A stretch of 64,000 bases of DNA from Bacteroides sp. (lineage in GTDB: Bacteria; Bacteroidota; Bacteroidia; Bacteroidales; Bacteroidaceae). Where the stretch lies: positions 37,793 through 101,792 of the forward strand of contig NZ_JASLER010000002.1 in the NCBI RefSeq assembly GCF_030151085.1, written 5' to 3'. A model generated the notes under the pieces. The model was not told the origin of the DNA. It saw only the letters and a program-made list of their open reading frames with translations, and did no database searches. Made by a program: the position numbers and the translations under genes. Position 1 is the stretch's first letter; each line of letters starts with the position of its first letter. This document shows positions 44,526 to 54,361 of this stretch, in pieces.

Positions 44526-44533
44526 TATATTTG
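44526..44533 (+). promoter_or_regulatory. -7 element deciding the nif3-like start
   Basis: TATATTTG followed by C lies 22 bp before the ATG at 44555 and downstream of the longest possible start at 44465, arguing for the shorter protein. Confidence 0.6.
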
Positions 44534-44554
44534 CAACCAAATTTTCTGTTCATA

Positions 44555-45649
44555 ATGAAAATTAAGGAAATAGTAAGCGCCCTTGAACAGTTCGCGCCTC
44601 TGCCATTGCAAGACGGATTTGATAATGCCGGCCTGCAAATCGGATTGACAGATGCGGAAGTTACAGGGGCTTTGTTGTGTCTTGACGTTACTGAAACCGT
44701 ATTGGATGAAGCTATTGCGTTAGGATTCAACTTGATAATTGCACATCATCCCCTCATTTTTAAAGGGTATAAATCCATTACAGGTAAGGATTATGTGGAG
44801 CGTTGTATCTTGAAAGCCATCAAGAACGACCTCGTAATTTATGCTGCTCATACTAATCTGGACAATGCGCCTGAAGGCGTTAACTTCAAGATTGCAGAGA
44901 AAATAGGATTAAAGAATGTGCGTGTTTTGGAAACGAAAGAAAATGCTTTGGTAAAACTGGTAACTTTCGTACCCACAGCACAGGCTGAAGATGTGCGTAA
45001 AGCACTGTTCAATGCAGGATGCGGTAATATCGGCAACTATGATTCTTGTAGTTATAATCTGGAAGGAGAAGGAACTTTCCGTGCAAGCGAAGGAACTCAT
45101 CCATATTGTGGAGAAATAGGAGAGATCCATACTGAAAAAGAAATACGCATTGAAACTATTTTACTTGCTTATAAAAAGGCAGAAGCCGTCAAGGCATTAT
45201 TAGCCGCCCATCCGTATGAAGAACCTGCATTCGACATTTACCCTTTGCAGAATACTTGGGCACAGGCAGGAGCAGGTGTTATTGGTGAACTGGAAACTAC
45301 AGAAACCGAACTGGAATTTTTGAAACGTATTAAAAAGACTTTTGAGGTAGGCTGCCTCAAACACAACAAATTGACTGGACGTGAAATACAAACAGTTGCT
45401 CTATGCGGTGGTGCAGGTGCTTTTCTGATGCCGCTCGCCATACGCAACCATGCCGATGTTTTCATAACGGGTGAAATTAAATATCATGACTATTTCGGAC
45501 ATGAAAATGACATCTTACTGGCTGAAATAGGACATTACGAGAGCGAACAATATACTAAAGAAATATTTTATACATTAATCCGGGATTTATTTCCAAACTT
45601 GGAGGTTCAACAGACCAAAGTGAATACAAATCCCATAAAATACATGTAA
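44555..45649 (+). CDS. Nif3-like dinuclear metal center hexameric protein
   Basis: The 364-residue protein begins MKIKEIVSALEQFAPLPLQDGFDNAGLQIG and carries the metal-binding histidines in IAHHPLIF and AAHTNLDNAP. A middle insert similar to CutA/PII (about 130-240) follows, then the C-terminal metal half ITGEIKYHDYFGHENDILLAEIGHYESEQY. Some family members are called GTP cyclohydrolase type 2; the in vivo role is unclear. It is followed 5 nt later by a zinc-ribbon coiled-coil gene, a conserved pairing in many bacteria. Confidence 0.9.
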   Translation: MKIKEIVSALEQFAPLPLQDGFDNAGLQIGLTDAEVTGALLCLDVTETVLDEAIALGFNLIIAHHPLIFKGYKSITGKDYVERCILKAIKNDLVIYAAHTNLDNAPEGVNFKIAEKIGLKNVRVLETKENALVKLVTFVPTAQAEDVRKALFNAGCGNIGNYDSCSYNLEGEGTFRASEGTHPYCGEIGEIHTEKEIRIETILLAYKKAEAVKALLAAHPYEEPAFDIYPLQNTWAQAGAGVIGELETTETELEFLKRIKKTFEVGCLKHNKLTGREIQTVALCGGAGAFLMPLAIRNHADVFITGEIKYHDYFGHENDILLAEIGHYESEQYTKEIFYTLIRDLFPNLEVQQTKVNTNPIKYM

Positions 45650-45654
45650 GTAAA

Positions 45655-46494
45655 ATGGCTAAAGAAGCAAAAAAAGATCCTCAGGAATTAACAGTGGAAC
45701 AGAAGTTGAAAGCTTTGTTCCAATTGCAGACCATGTTGTCTAAAATTGATGAAATCAAGACGTTAAGAGGTGAACTTCCGTTGGAAGTACAAGACTTGGA
45801 AGATGAGATTGCCGGTCTGAGTACTCGTATTGACAGAATCAAAGCTGAAGTTTCAGAATTAAAGTCTGCTATTGCCGGTAAGAAAGTAGAAATAGAAACA
45901 GCAAAGGCTTCTGTTGCAAAATATAAAGATCAACAAGATAACGTACGCAATAACCGTGAATATGATTTCTTGAGCAAGGAAATTGAATTCCAAACTTTGG
46001 AAATTGAACTTTGCGAAAAACGTATTAAGGAATTTGCAGAACAAGAGGCTGAAAAGTCAAATGAAGTAGCAGACAGCACTGCAGCTTTAGATGAAAGAGT
46101 AAAAGACTTGGAGGTGAAGAAGAGCGAATTGGACGAGATTGTTTCAGAAACCAAGCAGGAAGAAGAAAAATTGAGAGACAAAGCAAAAGAACTCGAAACA
46201 AAAATCGAACCACGTTTGCTTCAATCATTCAAGCGTATCCGTAAAAACTCACGTAATGGATTAGGAGTTGTTTATGTACAACGTGACGCATGTGGTGGTT
46301 GCTTTAACAAAATTCCGCCTCAGAGACAATTGGATATCCGCTCTCGTAAGAAAATTATCGTTTGCGAATACTGTGGTCGTATTATGATTGACCCTGAATT
46401 GGCAGGTATATGTCCAGAGATAAAGGTAGAAGTTCCAAAAGAAAAGCCGACAAGAGCTAAAAGAAAAATCGTGCATATCGGATCAGAAGATTAA
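45655..46494 (+). CDS. Coiled-coil C4-type zinc-ribbon protein
   Basis: The 279-residue protein is a long antiparallel coiled coil (about 10-185) followed by a zinc ribbon with two cysteine pairs (DACGGCFNKIPP and CEYCGRIMIDPEL), then a basic tail. The architecture matches the HP0958/DR0291-type family, often next to nif3. Cytosolic. Exact role unknown. Terminated by the hairpin at 46516-46552. Confidence 0.9.
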   Translation: MAKEAKKDPQELTVEQKLKALFQLQTMLSKIDEIKTLRGELPLEVQDLEDEIAGLSTRIDRIKAEVSELKSAIAGKKVEIETAKASVAKYKDQQDNVRNNREYDFLSKEIEFQTLEIELCEKRIKEFAEQEAEKSNEVADSTAALDERVKDLEVKKSELDEIVSETKQEEEKLRDKAKELETKIEPRLLQSFKRIRKNSRNGLGVVYVQRDACGGCFNKIPPQRQLDIRSRKKIIVCEYCGRIMIDPELAGICPEIKVEVPKEKPTRAKRKIVHIGSED

Positions 46495-46515
46495 AAATAG
46501 AACATTTTTCATACT

Positions 46516-46552
46516 AAAAACGGCAATAGAGGAACAACTATTGCCGTTTTTT
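46516..46552 (+). terminator. Terminator after the nif3/zinc-ribbon operon
   Basis: AAAACGGCAATAG and CTATTGCCGTTTT form a 13-bp stem with an 8-nt loop and a T-run. Confidence 0.9.
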
Positions 46553-46595
46553 GTTAAATATGAACATTATATCTAATTATCTAAAGAAAAAAACG

Positions 46596-46603
46596 TAATT
46601 TTG
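46596..46603 (+). promoter_or_regulatory. -7 element of the PCMD lipoprotein gene
   Basis: TAATTTTG fits TAnnTTTG and is 36 bp before the ATG. Confidence 0.5.
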
Positions 46604-46639
46604 TCATTTAAATAAAAAGACTTAAATAACTAGAAACGT

Positions 46640-47764
46640 ATGAAACTAACAAAAATATTCTTGCAATGCACCTTTATAGGGTTACTGCTAGGGTCGTGTA
46701 TACAAGACGAAGCACCCAATGCTGAAGCAGATATAACAAATATATCCTTCCAAGAAGATGTTTTGGCTAATTCTTATATTGATCTTAATCCACCCTATAA
46801 CGAAATATCAAAAGCATATCCAATACTAATCAGTGTAAAGGAAGGAACTGACCTTACTGATCTAGCTCCTATATTTGAACTGACTCCCGGTGCCACCATT
46901 AATCCTGCGAGTGGTAGTAGCCAAAACTTCACAAATCCGGTACGCTATACTGTAACTTCGGAAGACAAGAAATGGCAACGTATCTACTTGATCACTGCTA
47001 AAGAGCAAAGTGCAAGTAATATTCCTACCACATATCACTTTGAGCACGTGAGACTTATCAAAAACAAATATCAAGAATTTTACTCTGAGCAAAATGGTGA
47101 GGAGTTGACATGGGCAAGTGGTAATGCAGGTTTTAACTTCGCCATGAGTGAGGCTAAAGCAGATGAATATCCGACTGTACAATATGCTCATGGAAAAGTA
47201 GGTAAATGCGCAAAATTAGAAACAAGGACAACCGGCTCTTTGGGAGAAATGGTAAAAATGCCTATCGCTGCCGGTAATCTGTTTATTGGAAGCTTTAATA
47301 TGCTGAATGCCATCACCAGTCCGCTTACCGCTACTCGCTTTGGAGTACCTTTCTATAATAGACCGACACGCTTAATTGGTTATTACAAATACAAAGCAGG
47401 TGAGAAGTTCTATGAAAACGGAGGCTATACAAACCGCAAAGATATGTTCAATATCTATGCTATCTTTTATGAGACCACGAAAGATACTGAAATGTTAGAC
47501 GGAAATTTGGCAAATGAAAACTACAATAATCCTAATATGGTAGCTCTTGCCTTGATATCCAACCCACACGAAACAGATGATTGGGAATTCTTTGATATTC
47601 CATTCGACTACAAACGATATGGAAAGACAATCGATGAAAACAAACTGGCCAGCGGCGGATACAAAGTAAGTATCATATTTGCTTCAAGTAAAGATGGAGC
47701 TCTCTTTCAAGGTGCACCCGGAAGTACCCTCTTAATAGATGAAGTGGAACTGATTTACGAATAA
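46640..47764 (+). CDS. PCMD-domain lipoprotein
   Basis: The 374-residue protein has a lipobox LLLGSC (Cys20), then an N-terminal Ig-like strand region (VKEGTDLTDLAPIFELTPGATINPASGSSQ, typical of surface adhesin or glycan-associated lipoproteins). The C-terminal PCMD (putative carbohydrate metabolism) domain contains RPTRLIGYYKYKAG, DMFNIYAIFYE and the closing GSTLLIDEVELIYE. Probably surface-exposed and glycan-related. The next gene, 24 nt downstream, is a beta-barrel protein, so the two likely act together. Confidence 0.85.
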   Translation: MKLTKIFLQCTFIGLLLGSCIQDEAPNAEADITNISFQEDVLANSYIDLNPPYNEISKAYPILISVKEGTDLTDLAPIFELTPGATINPASGSSQNFTNPVRYTVTSEDKKWQRIYLITAKEQSASNIPTTYHFEHVRLIKNKYQEFYSEQNGEELTWASGNAGFNFAMSEAKADEYPTVQYAHGKVGKCAKLETRTTGSLGEMVKMPIAAGNLFIGSFNMLNAITSPLTATRFGVPFYNRPTRLIGYYKYKAGEKFYENGGYTNRKDMFNIYAIFYETTKDTEMLDGNLANENYNNPNMVALALISNPHETDDWEFFDIPFDYKRYGKTIDENKLASGGYKVSIIFASSKDGALFQGAPGSTLLIDEVELIYE

Positions 47765-47788
47765 TACAACTCTAAGACTCGAAACATT

Positions 47789-48571
47789 ATGATAAAGAAA
47801 ATAGTAATACTCATCGCATTGATAGGTGGAATACACATCACCTTACATGCTCAGGAAAATCAGAGCCGGACACTCATCAATGCAGCACTGCATGGATGGG
47901 AGTACGAGTTAAAAGCCGGTATTAGCATTGGCGGTACTGCTCCATTACCTCTGCCTGTGGAAATACGAAGTATTGATTCATATAATCCTACTTTAGCTTT
48001 TGTACTCGAAGGAAATGCCATCAAATGGCTAGGAACACAAAAGAAGTGGGGCGTAATAACTGGTGTACGTGTGGAAAACAAGAATATGATTACCAAAGCA
48101 ACAGTAAAAAACTATGGCATGGAAATCATTGGTGGTGACGGCAATCACTTGAAAGGGAACTGGACAGGAGGAGTACAAACCAAAGTACGCAATGCATACG
48201 TTACCGTTCCGGTGCTTGGTGCATATAAAATAAGTTCACGTTGGCGTGCAAAACTAGGAGCATACGTATCTTACCTGATGGATGGAGAATTCTCCGGATA
48301 TGTTTACGAAGGCTATTTACGCGAAGGAAATCCTACCGGAGAAAAAGTCAATTTCACTAATGGAGCAGTTGCTAATTATGACTTTACTAATGATATGCGA
48401 AAATTTGCATGGGGAATACAAGCCGGAGCAGACTGGCGTGCCTTCAAACATTTAAATGTATTTGCCGATCTTACCTGGGGAATGAACGACATTTTCAAGA
48501 AAGATTTTAATACAATTACTTTCGCTATGTATCCTATCTATCTAAATGTAGGATTCGGATACGCCTTCTAA
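47789..48571 (+). CDS. Outer-membrane beta-barrel protein (porin-like)
   Basis: The 260-residue protein has a signal peptide ending LHAQ and about eight amphipathic strands (WEYELKAGISIGG, WGVITGVRVENKN, WRAKLGAYVSYLM, FAWGIQAGADWRAF, HLNVFADLTWGMND). It ends in the aromatic GFGYAF, typical of the outer-membrane insertion signal. Size fits an OMP_b-brl-type barrel. Co-transcribed with the PCMD lipoprotein; substrate unknown. Confidence 0.82.
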   Translation: MIKKIVILIALIGGIHITLHAQENQSRTLINAALHGWEYELKAGISIGGTAPLPLPVEIRSIDSYNPTLAFVLEGNAIKWLGTQKKWGVITGVRVENKNMITKATVKNYGMEIIGGDGNHLKGNWTGGVQTKVRNAYVTVPVLGAYKISSRWRAKLGAYVSYLMDGEFSGYVYEGYLREGNPTGEKVNFTNGAVANYDFTNDMRKFAWGIQAGADWRAFKHLNVFADLTWGMNDIFKKDFNTITFAMYPIYLNVGFGYAF

Positions 48572-48589
48572 AATTAGCATAAACAAATA

Positions 48590-48635
48590 AAGGTTTAGGT
48601 TGTTATCTTTCCCATAACATAACAACCTAAACCTT
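48590..48635 (+). promoter_or_regulatory. 17-bp inverted repeat abutting the RND operon start codon
   Basis: AAGGTTTAGGTTGTTAT (48590-48606) and its exact inverse (48619-48635) flank a 12-nt centre. The right arm ends at the base before the ATG. TATCTTTC, resembling a -7 box, straddles the arm and centre (48605-48612). It could be an operator for a dimeric repressor, or a leader hairpin that occludes the start. Confidence 0.65.
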
Positions 48636-50069
48636 ATGAATATAAAAGTTTGGAGCCTTGCGCTGCTCATTTTATGCTTATGTCCTGCGGCTATAGCTCA
48701 GAAGAATAACCGATATTTGGAGAAGCCGCTTCCCCAAGGGTGGGGAACTGATACATCACACGCTATTCCAGGTGATGACAATCTATTCACGGGGCAAATA
48801 CAACCCGTTGATGATCAATGGTGGAAAGCATTTGGTGACCCCATGCTCGACTCACTTATCACAGTAGCATCTACTCAAAATTATTCCGTACTTTCCGCCA
48901 TAGATCGCATGGATATGGCAAAGGCTAATCTGCGAATCGAACGTGGCAGTTTTTTCCCTTCTATTTCTTTAAACGGCGGGTGGGATCGTCAGCAAAGTAG
49001 TGGTAATGTTACAGCATTGCCGCAGTCTATAAGTAGTGCCTACAGTGCCTCACTCAATGCTAGTTGGGAACTGGACGTATTCGGTAGCATCCGACAACGG
49101 GTAAAAGCACAACGGGAAAACTTTGCCGCCAGTAAAGAAGAATATACTTCCGTAATGATTTCACTCTGTACTCAGATAGCTTCCGCTTATGTAGGATTGC
49201 GTGAATTGCAGCAAGAACTCAGCGTAGTAACCAAAAACTACGATACACAGGCTGCTGTACTCAGCATTACTGAAACACGGTATAAAACAGGATTGGTTTC
49301 AAAATTAGATGTAGCCCAAGCTAAATCCGTATATTATAGTACAAAAGCCTCCATGCCACAGCTGGAAGCAGGGATTAACCAATACATCACTACTTTAGCA
49401 ATTTTACTAGGTACTTATCCGCAACATATTCGTCCCATCTTAGAGCAATCCGGTAAATTGCCCGACTATATGGAACCCATCGGTGTAGGTATTCCTGCTG
49501 ATTTACTGTTGCGTCGTCCCGATATTCGACAAGCCGAAAGACAAGTCAACGCTCAAGCTGCACTGCTGGGAGCCTCAAAAAGTGACTGGTTGCCCCAAAT
49601 TTTCTTAAAGGGTTCTGTAGGTTATTCTTCACATGACCTGAATGACCTGACCAAACGAAACAGCATGACCTTCGAAATAGCCCCAAGTATTAGCTGGACA
49701 CTGTTCAATGGAACTAAACTGGTCAATGCCACTCGTTTGGCACATGCTCAATTGGATGAATCTATCCATCAATTTAATCAAACCGTACTTACTGCTGTAC
49801 AGGAAACGGATAATGCTATGAATGCTTACCGCAACTCTATACAACAAATTGTAGCAATGCGCGAAGTATGCCATCAAGGAGAAGAAACTTTGAAACTCTC
49901 TCTTGACCTTTATAAGCAAGGACTCAGTCCTTTCCAAAATGTATTGGATGCCTTACGTTCGCTATTGAGTTACGAAAATCAGTTAGTGCAGGCACAAGGT
50001 GGTTCGTTACTCCAACTAATCGCTTTGTATCAGGCGTTAGGTGGAGGATACGGAATGAATGAAAAGTAA
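48636..50069 (+). CDS. RND efflux outer-membrane channel (OprM/NodT-like)
   Basis: The 477-residue protein has a signal peptide ending AIAQ, rather than a lipobox, and the two OEP repeats with QWWKAFGDPMLDSLI, SWELDVFGSIRQRVKAQ, LLRRPDIRQAERQVNAQ and a final helical hairpin (LYKQGLSPFQNVLDALRSLLSYENQ). It is the outer duct of the RND pump encoded by the next two genes. Preceded by an inverted repeat directly at the start codon. Confidence 0.94.
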   Translation: MNIKVWSLALLILCLCPAAIAQKNNRYLEKPLPQGWGTDTSHAIPGDDNLFTGQIQPVDDQWWKAFGDPMLDSLITVASTQNYSVLSAIDRMDMAKANLRIERGSFFPSISLNGGWDRQQSSGNVTALPQSISSAYSASLNASWELDVFGSIRQRVKAQRENFAASKEEYTSVMISLCTQIASAYVGLRELQQELSVVTKNYDTQAAVLSITETRYKTGLVSKLDVAQAKSVYYSTKASMPQLEAGINQYITTLAILLGTYPQHIRPILEQSGKLPDYMEPIGVGIPADLLLRRPDIRQAERQVNAQAALLGASKSDWLPQIFLKGSVGYSSHDLNDLTKRNSMTFEIAPSISWTLFNGTKLVNATRLAHAQLDESIHQFNQTVLTAVQETDNAMNAYRNSIQQIVAMREVCHQGEETLKLSLDLYKQGLSPFQNVLDALRSLLSYENQLVQAQGGSLLQLIALYQALGGGYGMNEK

Positions 50070-50105
50070 TTAAGATTTTGACATGAATTAAAAACCAAAC
50101 CATAT

Positions 50106-51206
50106 ATGAAGAATCAAATGTACATCGCCCTGTTCATCCTTCCATTGTTGGCAGGATGTGGGGACAAGAAAGAAGCTGCACGTACAATGCCTGTTCCCGA
50201 AATAAGCGTTGCCCACCCATCGGTACAGGACATTACGTTGACGAAAGAATATCCGGGTTATCTGAGCTCAGAAAAAACGGTTGATTTAGTAGGCAGAGTC
50301 AGTGGAACCCTACAAACTATTGCTTATGCACCGGGAAGTCGGGTTCGCCAGGGACAAGTATTGTTTGTGATCGAACCTACAGTCTATCAAGATAATGTAG
50401 CTCAAGCGGAAGCCGCACTCAAGACGGCCAAGGCTAACCTGGAATATGCGCAAAACAACTATGAGCGTATGCAGGAAGCTGTAAAAACTGATGCGGTGAG
50501 CCAGATACAAGTACTTCAATCCAAGTCGAACGTAGCCAGTTCGCAAGCTGCTGTGAGTAATGCGGAAGCAACTCTGAATACAGCACGTACCGACCTCAGT
50601 TACTGTACAATACGTGCTCCGTTTGATGGCACCGTAAGCCGTAATCTTATTGATGCGGGAGGATACGTCAATGGAGGCGTACAACCTGCAACTTTAGCCA
50701 CCATTTATAAAGATAACCAGTTATATAGTTATTTTAATGTCGCAGATAATCAATGGCTTTCCATGATGATGCAACAAGGAGATAGCATTCCGCGGCAAGT
50801 TACGGTAAGCCTTGGAAAAGATGGAAATCTTAGCTATCCTGCTACATTGGATTATCTTTCGCCTAATGTGGATTTGAATACTGGAACTTTGAATATTCGT
50901 GCCCGCCTGGATAATCCTAAAGGATTACTGAAAAGCGGATTATATGTGAGTATCACCTTGCCTTACGGAAAAGAGAAACAGGCGATCCTGATACCTGATG
51001 CATCTATTGGTACCGATCAGTTAGGGAAATATGTATATATCGTTAACGACTCGAATATAGTGCGTTATCGCCATATAGAAATAGGTCAACTGATAGGGGA
51101 TAGTTTACGGCAAATCAAGCAAGGGATATCCCCGCAAGAACGTTATGTTACCAAGGCATTAATAAAAGTAAGGGATGGAATGAAGGTTTCACCCGTACAA
51201 AATTAA
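50106..51206 (+). CDS. RND efflux periplasmic adaptor (AcrA-like lipoprotein)
   Basis: The 366-residue protein has lipobox LLAGCG (Cys18). Lipoyl halves (GRVSGTLQTIAYAPGSRVRQGQVLFVIEP and CTIRAPFDGTVSRNLIDAGGYV) flank an alpha-hairpin (about 95-155), and beta-barrel and membrane-proximal domains follow. It bridges the pump at 51231 and the channel at 48636. The gene is 36 nt after the channel and 24 nt before the pump. Confidence 0.95.
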   Translation: MKNQMYIALFILPLLAGCGDKKEAARTMPVPEISVAHPSVQDITLTKEYPGYLSSEKTVDLVGRVSGTLQTIAYAPGSRVRQGQVLFVIEPTVYQDNVAQAEAALKTAKANLEYAQNNYERMQEAVKTDAVSQIQVLQSKSNVASSQAAVSNAEATLNTARTDLSYCTIRAPFDGTVSRNLIDAGGYVNGGVQPATLATIYKDNQLYSYFNVADNQWLSMMMQQGDSIPRQVTVSLGKDGNLSYPATLDYLSPNVDLNTGTLNIRARLDNPKGLLKSGLYVSITLPYGKEKQAILIPDASIGTDQLGKYVYIVNDSNIVRYRHIEIGQLIGDSLRQIKQGISPQERYVTKALIKVRDGMKVSPVQN

Positions 51207-51230
51207 TAATAATCATTTAATATAAAGATT

Positions 51231-54200
51231 ATGTTCTCAAAGTTCTTCATAAACCGTCCCATATTTGCAACTGTTCTGGCGCTGCTCATCGTTGTAGCGG
51301 GATTGGTCACTTTAGGTATTCTGCCTATTGCGCAATATCCGGAGATCACACCACCAACCGTACAAGTTAGTGCTGTGTACCCCGGTGCTAATGCGCAAAC
51401 TGTAGCACAAACTGTCGGTATCCCCATTGAGCAGCAAGTAAACGGAGTGGATGGTATGCTTTATATGTCCTCAAACTCCTCTTCTTCAGGAGCTTACTCT
51501 CTGACGATAACTTTTGCCGTGGGTACTGACATTGATATGGCAACAGTACAAGTACAAAATCGTGTCAGTATAGCGCAAAGTTCACTGCCTGCTCCTGTGG
51601 TTGTACAAGGAGTGACGGTACAGAAGCAGTCCAGCAATATTGTTATGTTCCTCACTTTAAAATCTGATAATAAAGATTATGACGGACTGTACTTAAGCAA
51701 TTATGCCAAATTGAACCTTATAGATCAGTTGACACGTGTACCCGGTGTAGGTGCCGTCAACGTAATGGGAGCGGGTGATTATTCCATGCGCGTTTGGCTC
51801 GATCCGGCAGCCATGCGTATTCGTAATTTATCACCTACCGATGTCTATCAAGCTATTCAGACGCAGAATATTGAAGTCAGTGCCGGAAACGTTGGACAAC
51901 CCATCGGTACTGATAATAAGAATGCTTATCAATACAGCTTGACTGTAAAAGGACGCCTTACATCTCCTGAAGAATTCGGTGATATCATTCTGCGCACCGA
52001 ATCGGGCGGGAGAGTGCTACGCCTTCGTGATGTAGCACATATTGATTTGGGATCTGCCTCTTACAGCGTTGTTTCCCAGCTAAACGGGCAACCAACCGCT
52101 GCTATTGCTATCTACCAGCAACCTGGCAGTAATTCATTGGATGTATCAAAAGGGGTAAAAACCAAAATGCAGGATTTGGCTCAAAATTTCCCATCAGGCA
52201 TACAGTATAACGTAACGCTGGATACAACAGATGTTATTCATGCTTCTATTGATGAAGTTATGGTAACCTTCTTAGAAACGACATTACTCGTTGTACTCGT
52301 TATTTTCCTATTCCTACAAAACTGGAGAGCAGTCCTTATTCCATGTATTACTATTCCGGTTTCATTGATAGGTACATTGGCCGTTATGGCATTATTCGGG
52401 TTCTCAATCAATACACTGACGCTGTTCGGACTGATACTTGCTGTTGCCATTGTGGTGGATGATGCCATTGTAGTTGTAGAAAATTCTACCCGACTATTAG
52501 ACACCGGACAATATACTGCTCGCGAAGCTGTTTCAGAAGCGATGAGAGAAATTACGGGTCCCATCGTTGGAGTTGTATTGGTATTGTTGGCAGTATTCAT
52601 TCCTACAACGTTGGTAGGAGGTATTTCAGGGCAGTTGTACAAGCAATTTGCTTTGACAATTGCCGCCAGCACAGTGTTGAGTGGTTTCAATTCATTGACA
52701 CTTACTCCGGCACTTTGCGCATTGATGTTACAACCGACCAAACCCTCTAAATTCCCCTTATACAAAGGCTTTAACCACTTGTTTGATAAGACACAGGGAT
52801 TGTATGATAAAGTTGTAAAATATCTATTGCAACGTCCGTTTGCCGCATTAATCTCTTATGCAGTACTTACGCTGATTGCTGTTTTGTTCTTCGTAAAATG
52901 GCCTTCCACTTTTATGCCGGAAGAAGACGACGGTTACTTTCTTGCCGTTGTACAACTACCGCCTGCCGCTAGTTTGGAACGTACACAAGCCGTAGGTAAA
53001 CAAATAAACGCTATTCTCAGCACTTATCCGGAAGTCAAAGACTATATCGGCATATCGGGATTCTCAATTATGGGAGGTGGAGAGCAAAGTAATGCGGCCA
53101 CTTATTTCGTTGTACTGAAGAATTGGGACGAACGTAAAGGCAAGGAGCATACCGCCGGTGCAATTGTACAACGTTTCAATATGGAAGTGTACGGAATTCA
53201 GGAAGCAGAAATATTCGCAATGGTTCCGCCAGCCATACCCGGACTGGGAGCAACTGGAGGATTACAACTGCAATTGGAAGATCGAAATAATTTAGGTCCA
53301 ACCGAAATGCAACGGGCTGTGGAGACACTAATGGCTAATTATCGCAATTATCCGGCCTTAACGTCCGTCAGCAGCCAATATCAAGCCAATGTTCCACAAT
53401 ATTTTCTGAATATAGACCGTGACAAAGTACAATTAATGGGTATCCCTTTGAGTAGTGTATTCACAGCACTTGGATATTATATGGGGCAGGCTTATGTCAA
53501 TGATTATGTTCAATTCGGACATATTTATCAGGTTAAGTTGGAGGCGAGCGACAATTCGCAACGCATCATCAACGATGTTCTTAAATTAAGTGTCCCCAAC
53601 GCTTCGGGCGAGATGGTTCCATTCTCTTCTTTCACTCGTATTGAAGAGCAATTGGGTATGGATCAGATAAACCGATATAATATGTACTCTACTGCATCTG
53701 TCACTTGTAATGTAGCTCCGGGCAGCAGCTCCGGCGAGGCTATCAAACAGGTGGAGAGTCTTATCAATGATCAACTGGGTAATGAATTCGGTTATGAATG
53801 GACTTCTGTGGCTTATCAGGAAACACATGCAGGCTCTACAACAACCATCGTATTTATTATGGCATTGTTAGTTGCCTTCCTTGTCCTTGCTGCACAATAT
53901 GAAAGCTGGACCAGCCCTGTGGCAGCTGTCATTGGCCTTCCAGTTGCATTGCTGGGTGCTATGATAGGATGTTATATCATGGGGACACCGGTAAGTATCT
54001 ATACTCAAATCGGTATCATCTTACTAGTAGCTCTTTCTGCTAAAAACGGTATTCTTATCGTGGAATTTGCACGCGATTTCCGTACTCAAGGCAATTCTAT
54101 ACGCGATGCCGCATTCCAGGCAGGGCATATCCGTCTACGTCCGATTCTAATGACCTCACTGGCTTTCGTTTTCGGTGTAATGCCCTTACTGTTCGCTACA

Positions 54201-54350
54201 GGAGCGGGAGCAGGTAGTCGTGTTGCCCTTGGTGCGGCAGTCGTATTCGGTATGGCATTGAACACATTACTTGCCACGATCTACATTCCTAATTTCTATG
54301 AACTTATGCAGAAACTGCAAGAAAAATTCAGTAAGAAGAAAGTGAAGTAA
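51231..54350 (+). CDS. RND multidrug efflux pump (AcrB/HAE1 family)
   Basis: The 1039-residue transporter has 12 membrane helices and two large periplasmic loops. It starts FFINRPIFATVLALLIVVAGL, has the proton-relay segment LAVAIVVDDAIVVVEN in TM4 (two adjacent aspartates), GISGFSIMGGGEQSNAATYF in the periplasmic part and LLVALSAKNGILIVEFA in TM10. The charged C-terminus ends KKKVK. Full length for HAE1 pumps. Likely exports hydrophobic compounds or bile components. This is a second efflux route besides the ABC exporter at 4088-17354. Confidence 0.97.
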   Translation: MFSKFFINRPIFATVLALLIVVAGLVTLGILPIAQYPEITPPTVQVSAVYPGANAQTVAQTVGIPIEQQVNGVDGMLYMSSNSSSSGAYSLTITFAVGTDIDMATVQVQNRVSIAQSSLPAPVVVQGVTVQKQSSNIVMFLTLKSDNKDYDGLYLSNYAKLNLIDQLTRVPGVGAVNVMGAGDYSMRVWLDPAAMRIRNLSPTDVYQAIQTQNIEVSAGNVGQPIGTDNKNAYQYSLTVKGRLTSPEEFGDIILRTESGGRVLRLRDVAHIDLGSASYSVVSQLNGQPTAAIAIYQQPGSNSLDVSKGVKTKMQDLAQNFPSGIQYNVTLDTTDVIHASIDEVMVTFLETTLLVVLVIFLFLQNWRAVLIPCITIPVSLIGTLAVMALFGFSINTLTLFGLILAVAIVVDDAIVVVENSTRLLDTGQYTAREAVSEAMREITGPIVGVVLVLLAVFIPTTLVGGISGQLYKQFALTIAASTVLSGFNSLTLTPALCALMLQPTKPSKFPLYKGFNHLFDKTQGLYDKVVKYLLQRPFAALISYAVLTLIAVLFFVKWPSTFMPEEDDGYFLAVVQLPPAASLERTQAVGKQINAILSTYPEVKDYIGISGFSIMGGGEQSNAATYFVVLKNWDERKGKEHTAGAIVQRFNMEVYGIQEAEIFAMVPPAIPGLGATGGLQLQLEDRNNLGPTEMQRAVETLMANYRNYPALTSVSSQYQANVPQYFLNIDRDKVQLMGIPLSSVFTALGYYMGQAYVNDYVQFGHIYQVKLEASDNSQRIINDVLKLSVPNASGEMVPFSSFTRIEEQLGMDQINRYNMYSTASVTCNVAPGSSSGEAIKQVESLINDQLGNEFGYEWTSVAYQETHAGSTTTIVFIMALLVAFLVLAAQYESWTSPVAAVIGLPVALLGAMIGCYIMGTPVSIYTQIGIILLVALSAKNGILIVEFARDFRTQGNSIRDAAFQAGHIRLRPILMTSLAFVFGVMPLLFATGAGAGSRVALGAAVVFGMALNTLLATIYIPNFYELMQKLQEKFSKKKVK

Positions 54351-54361
54351 TGAGAGATGCA

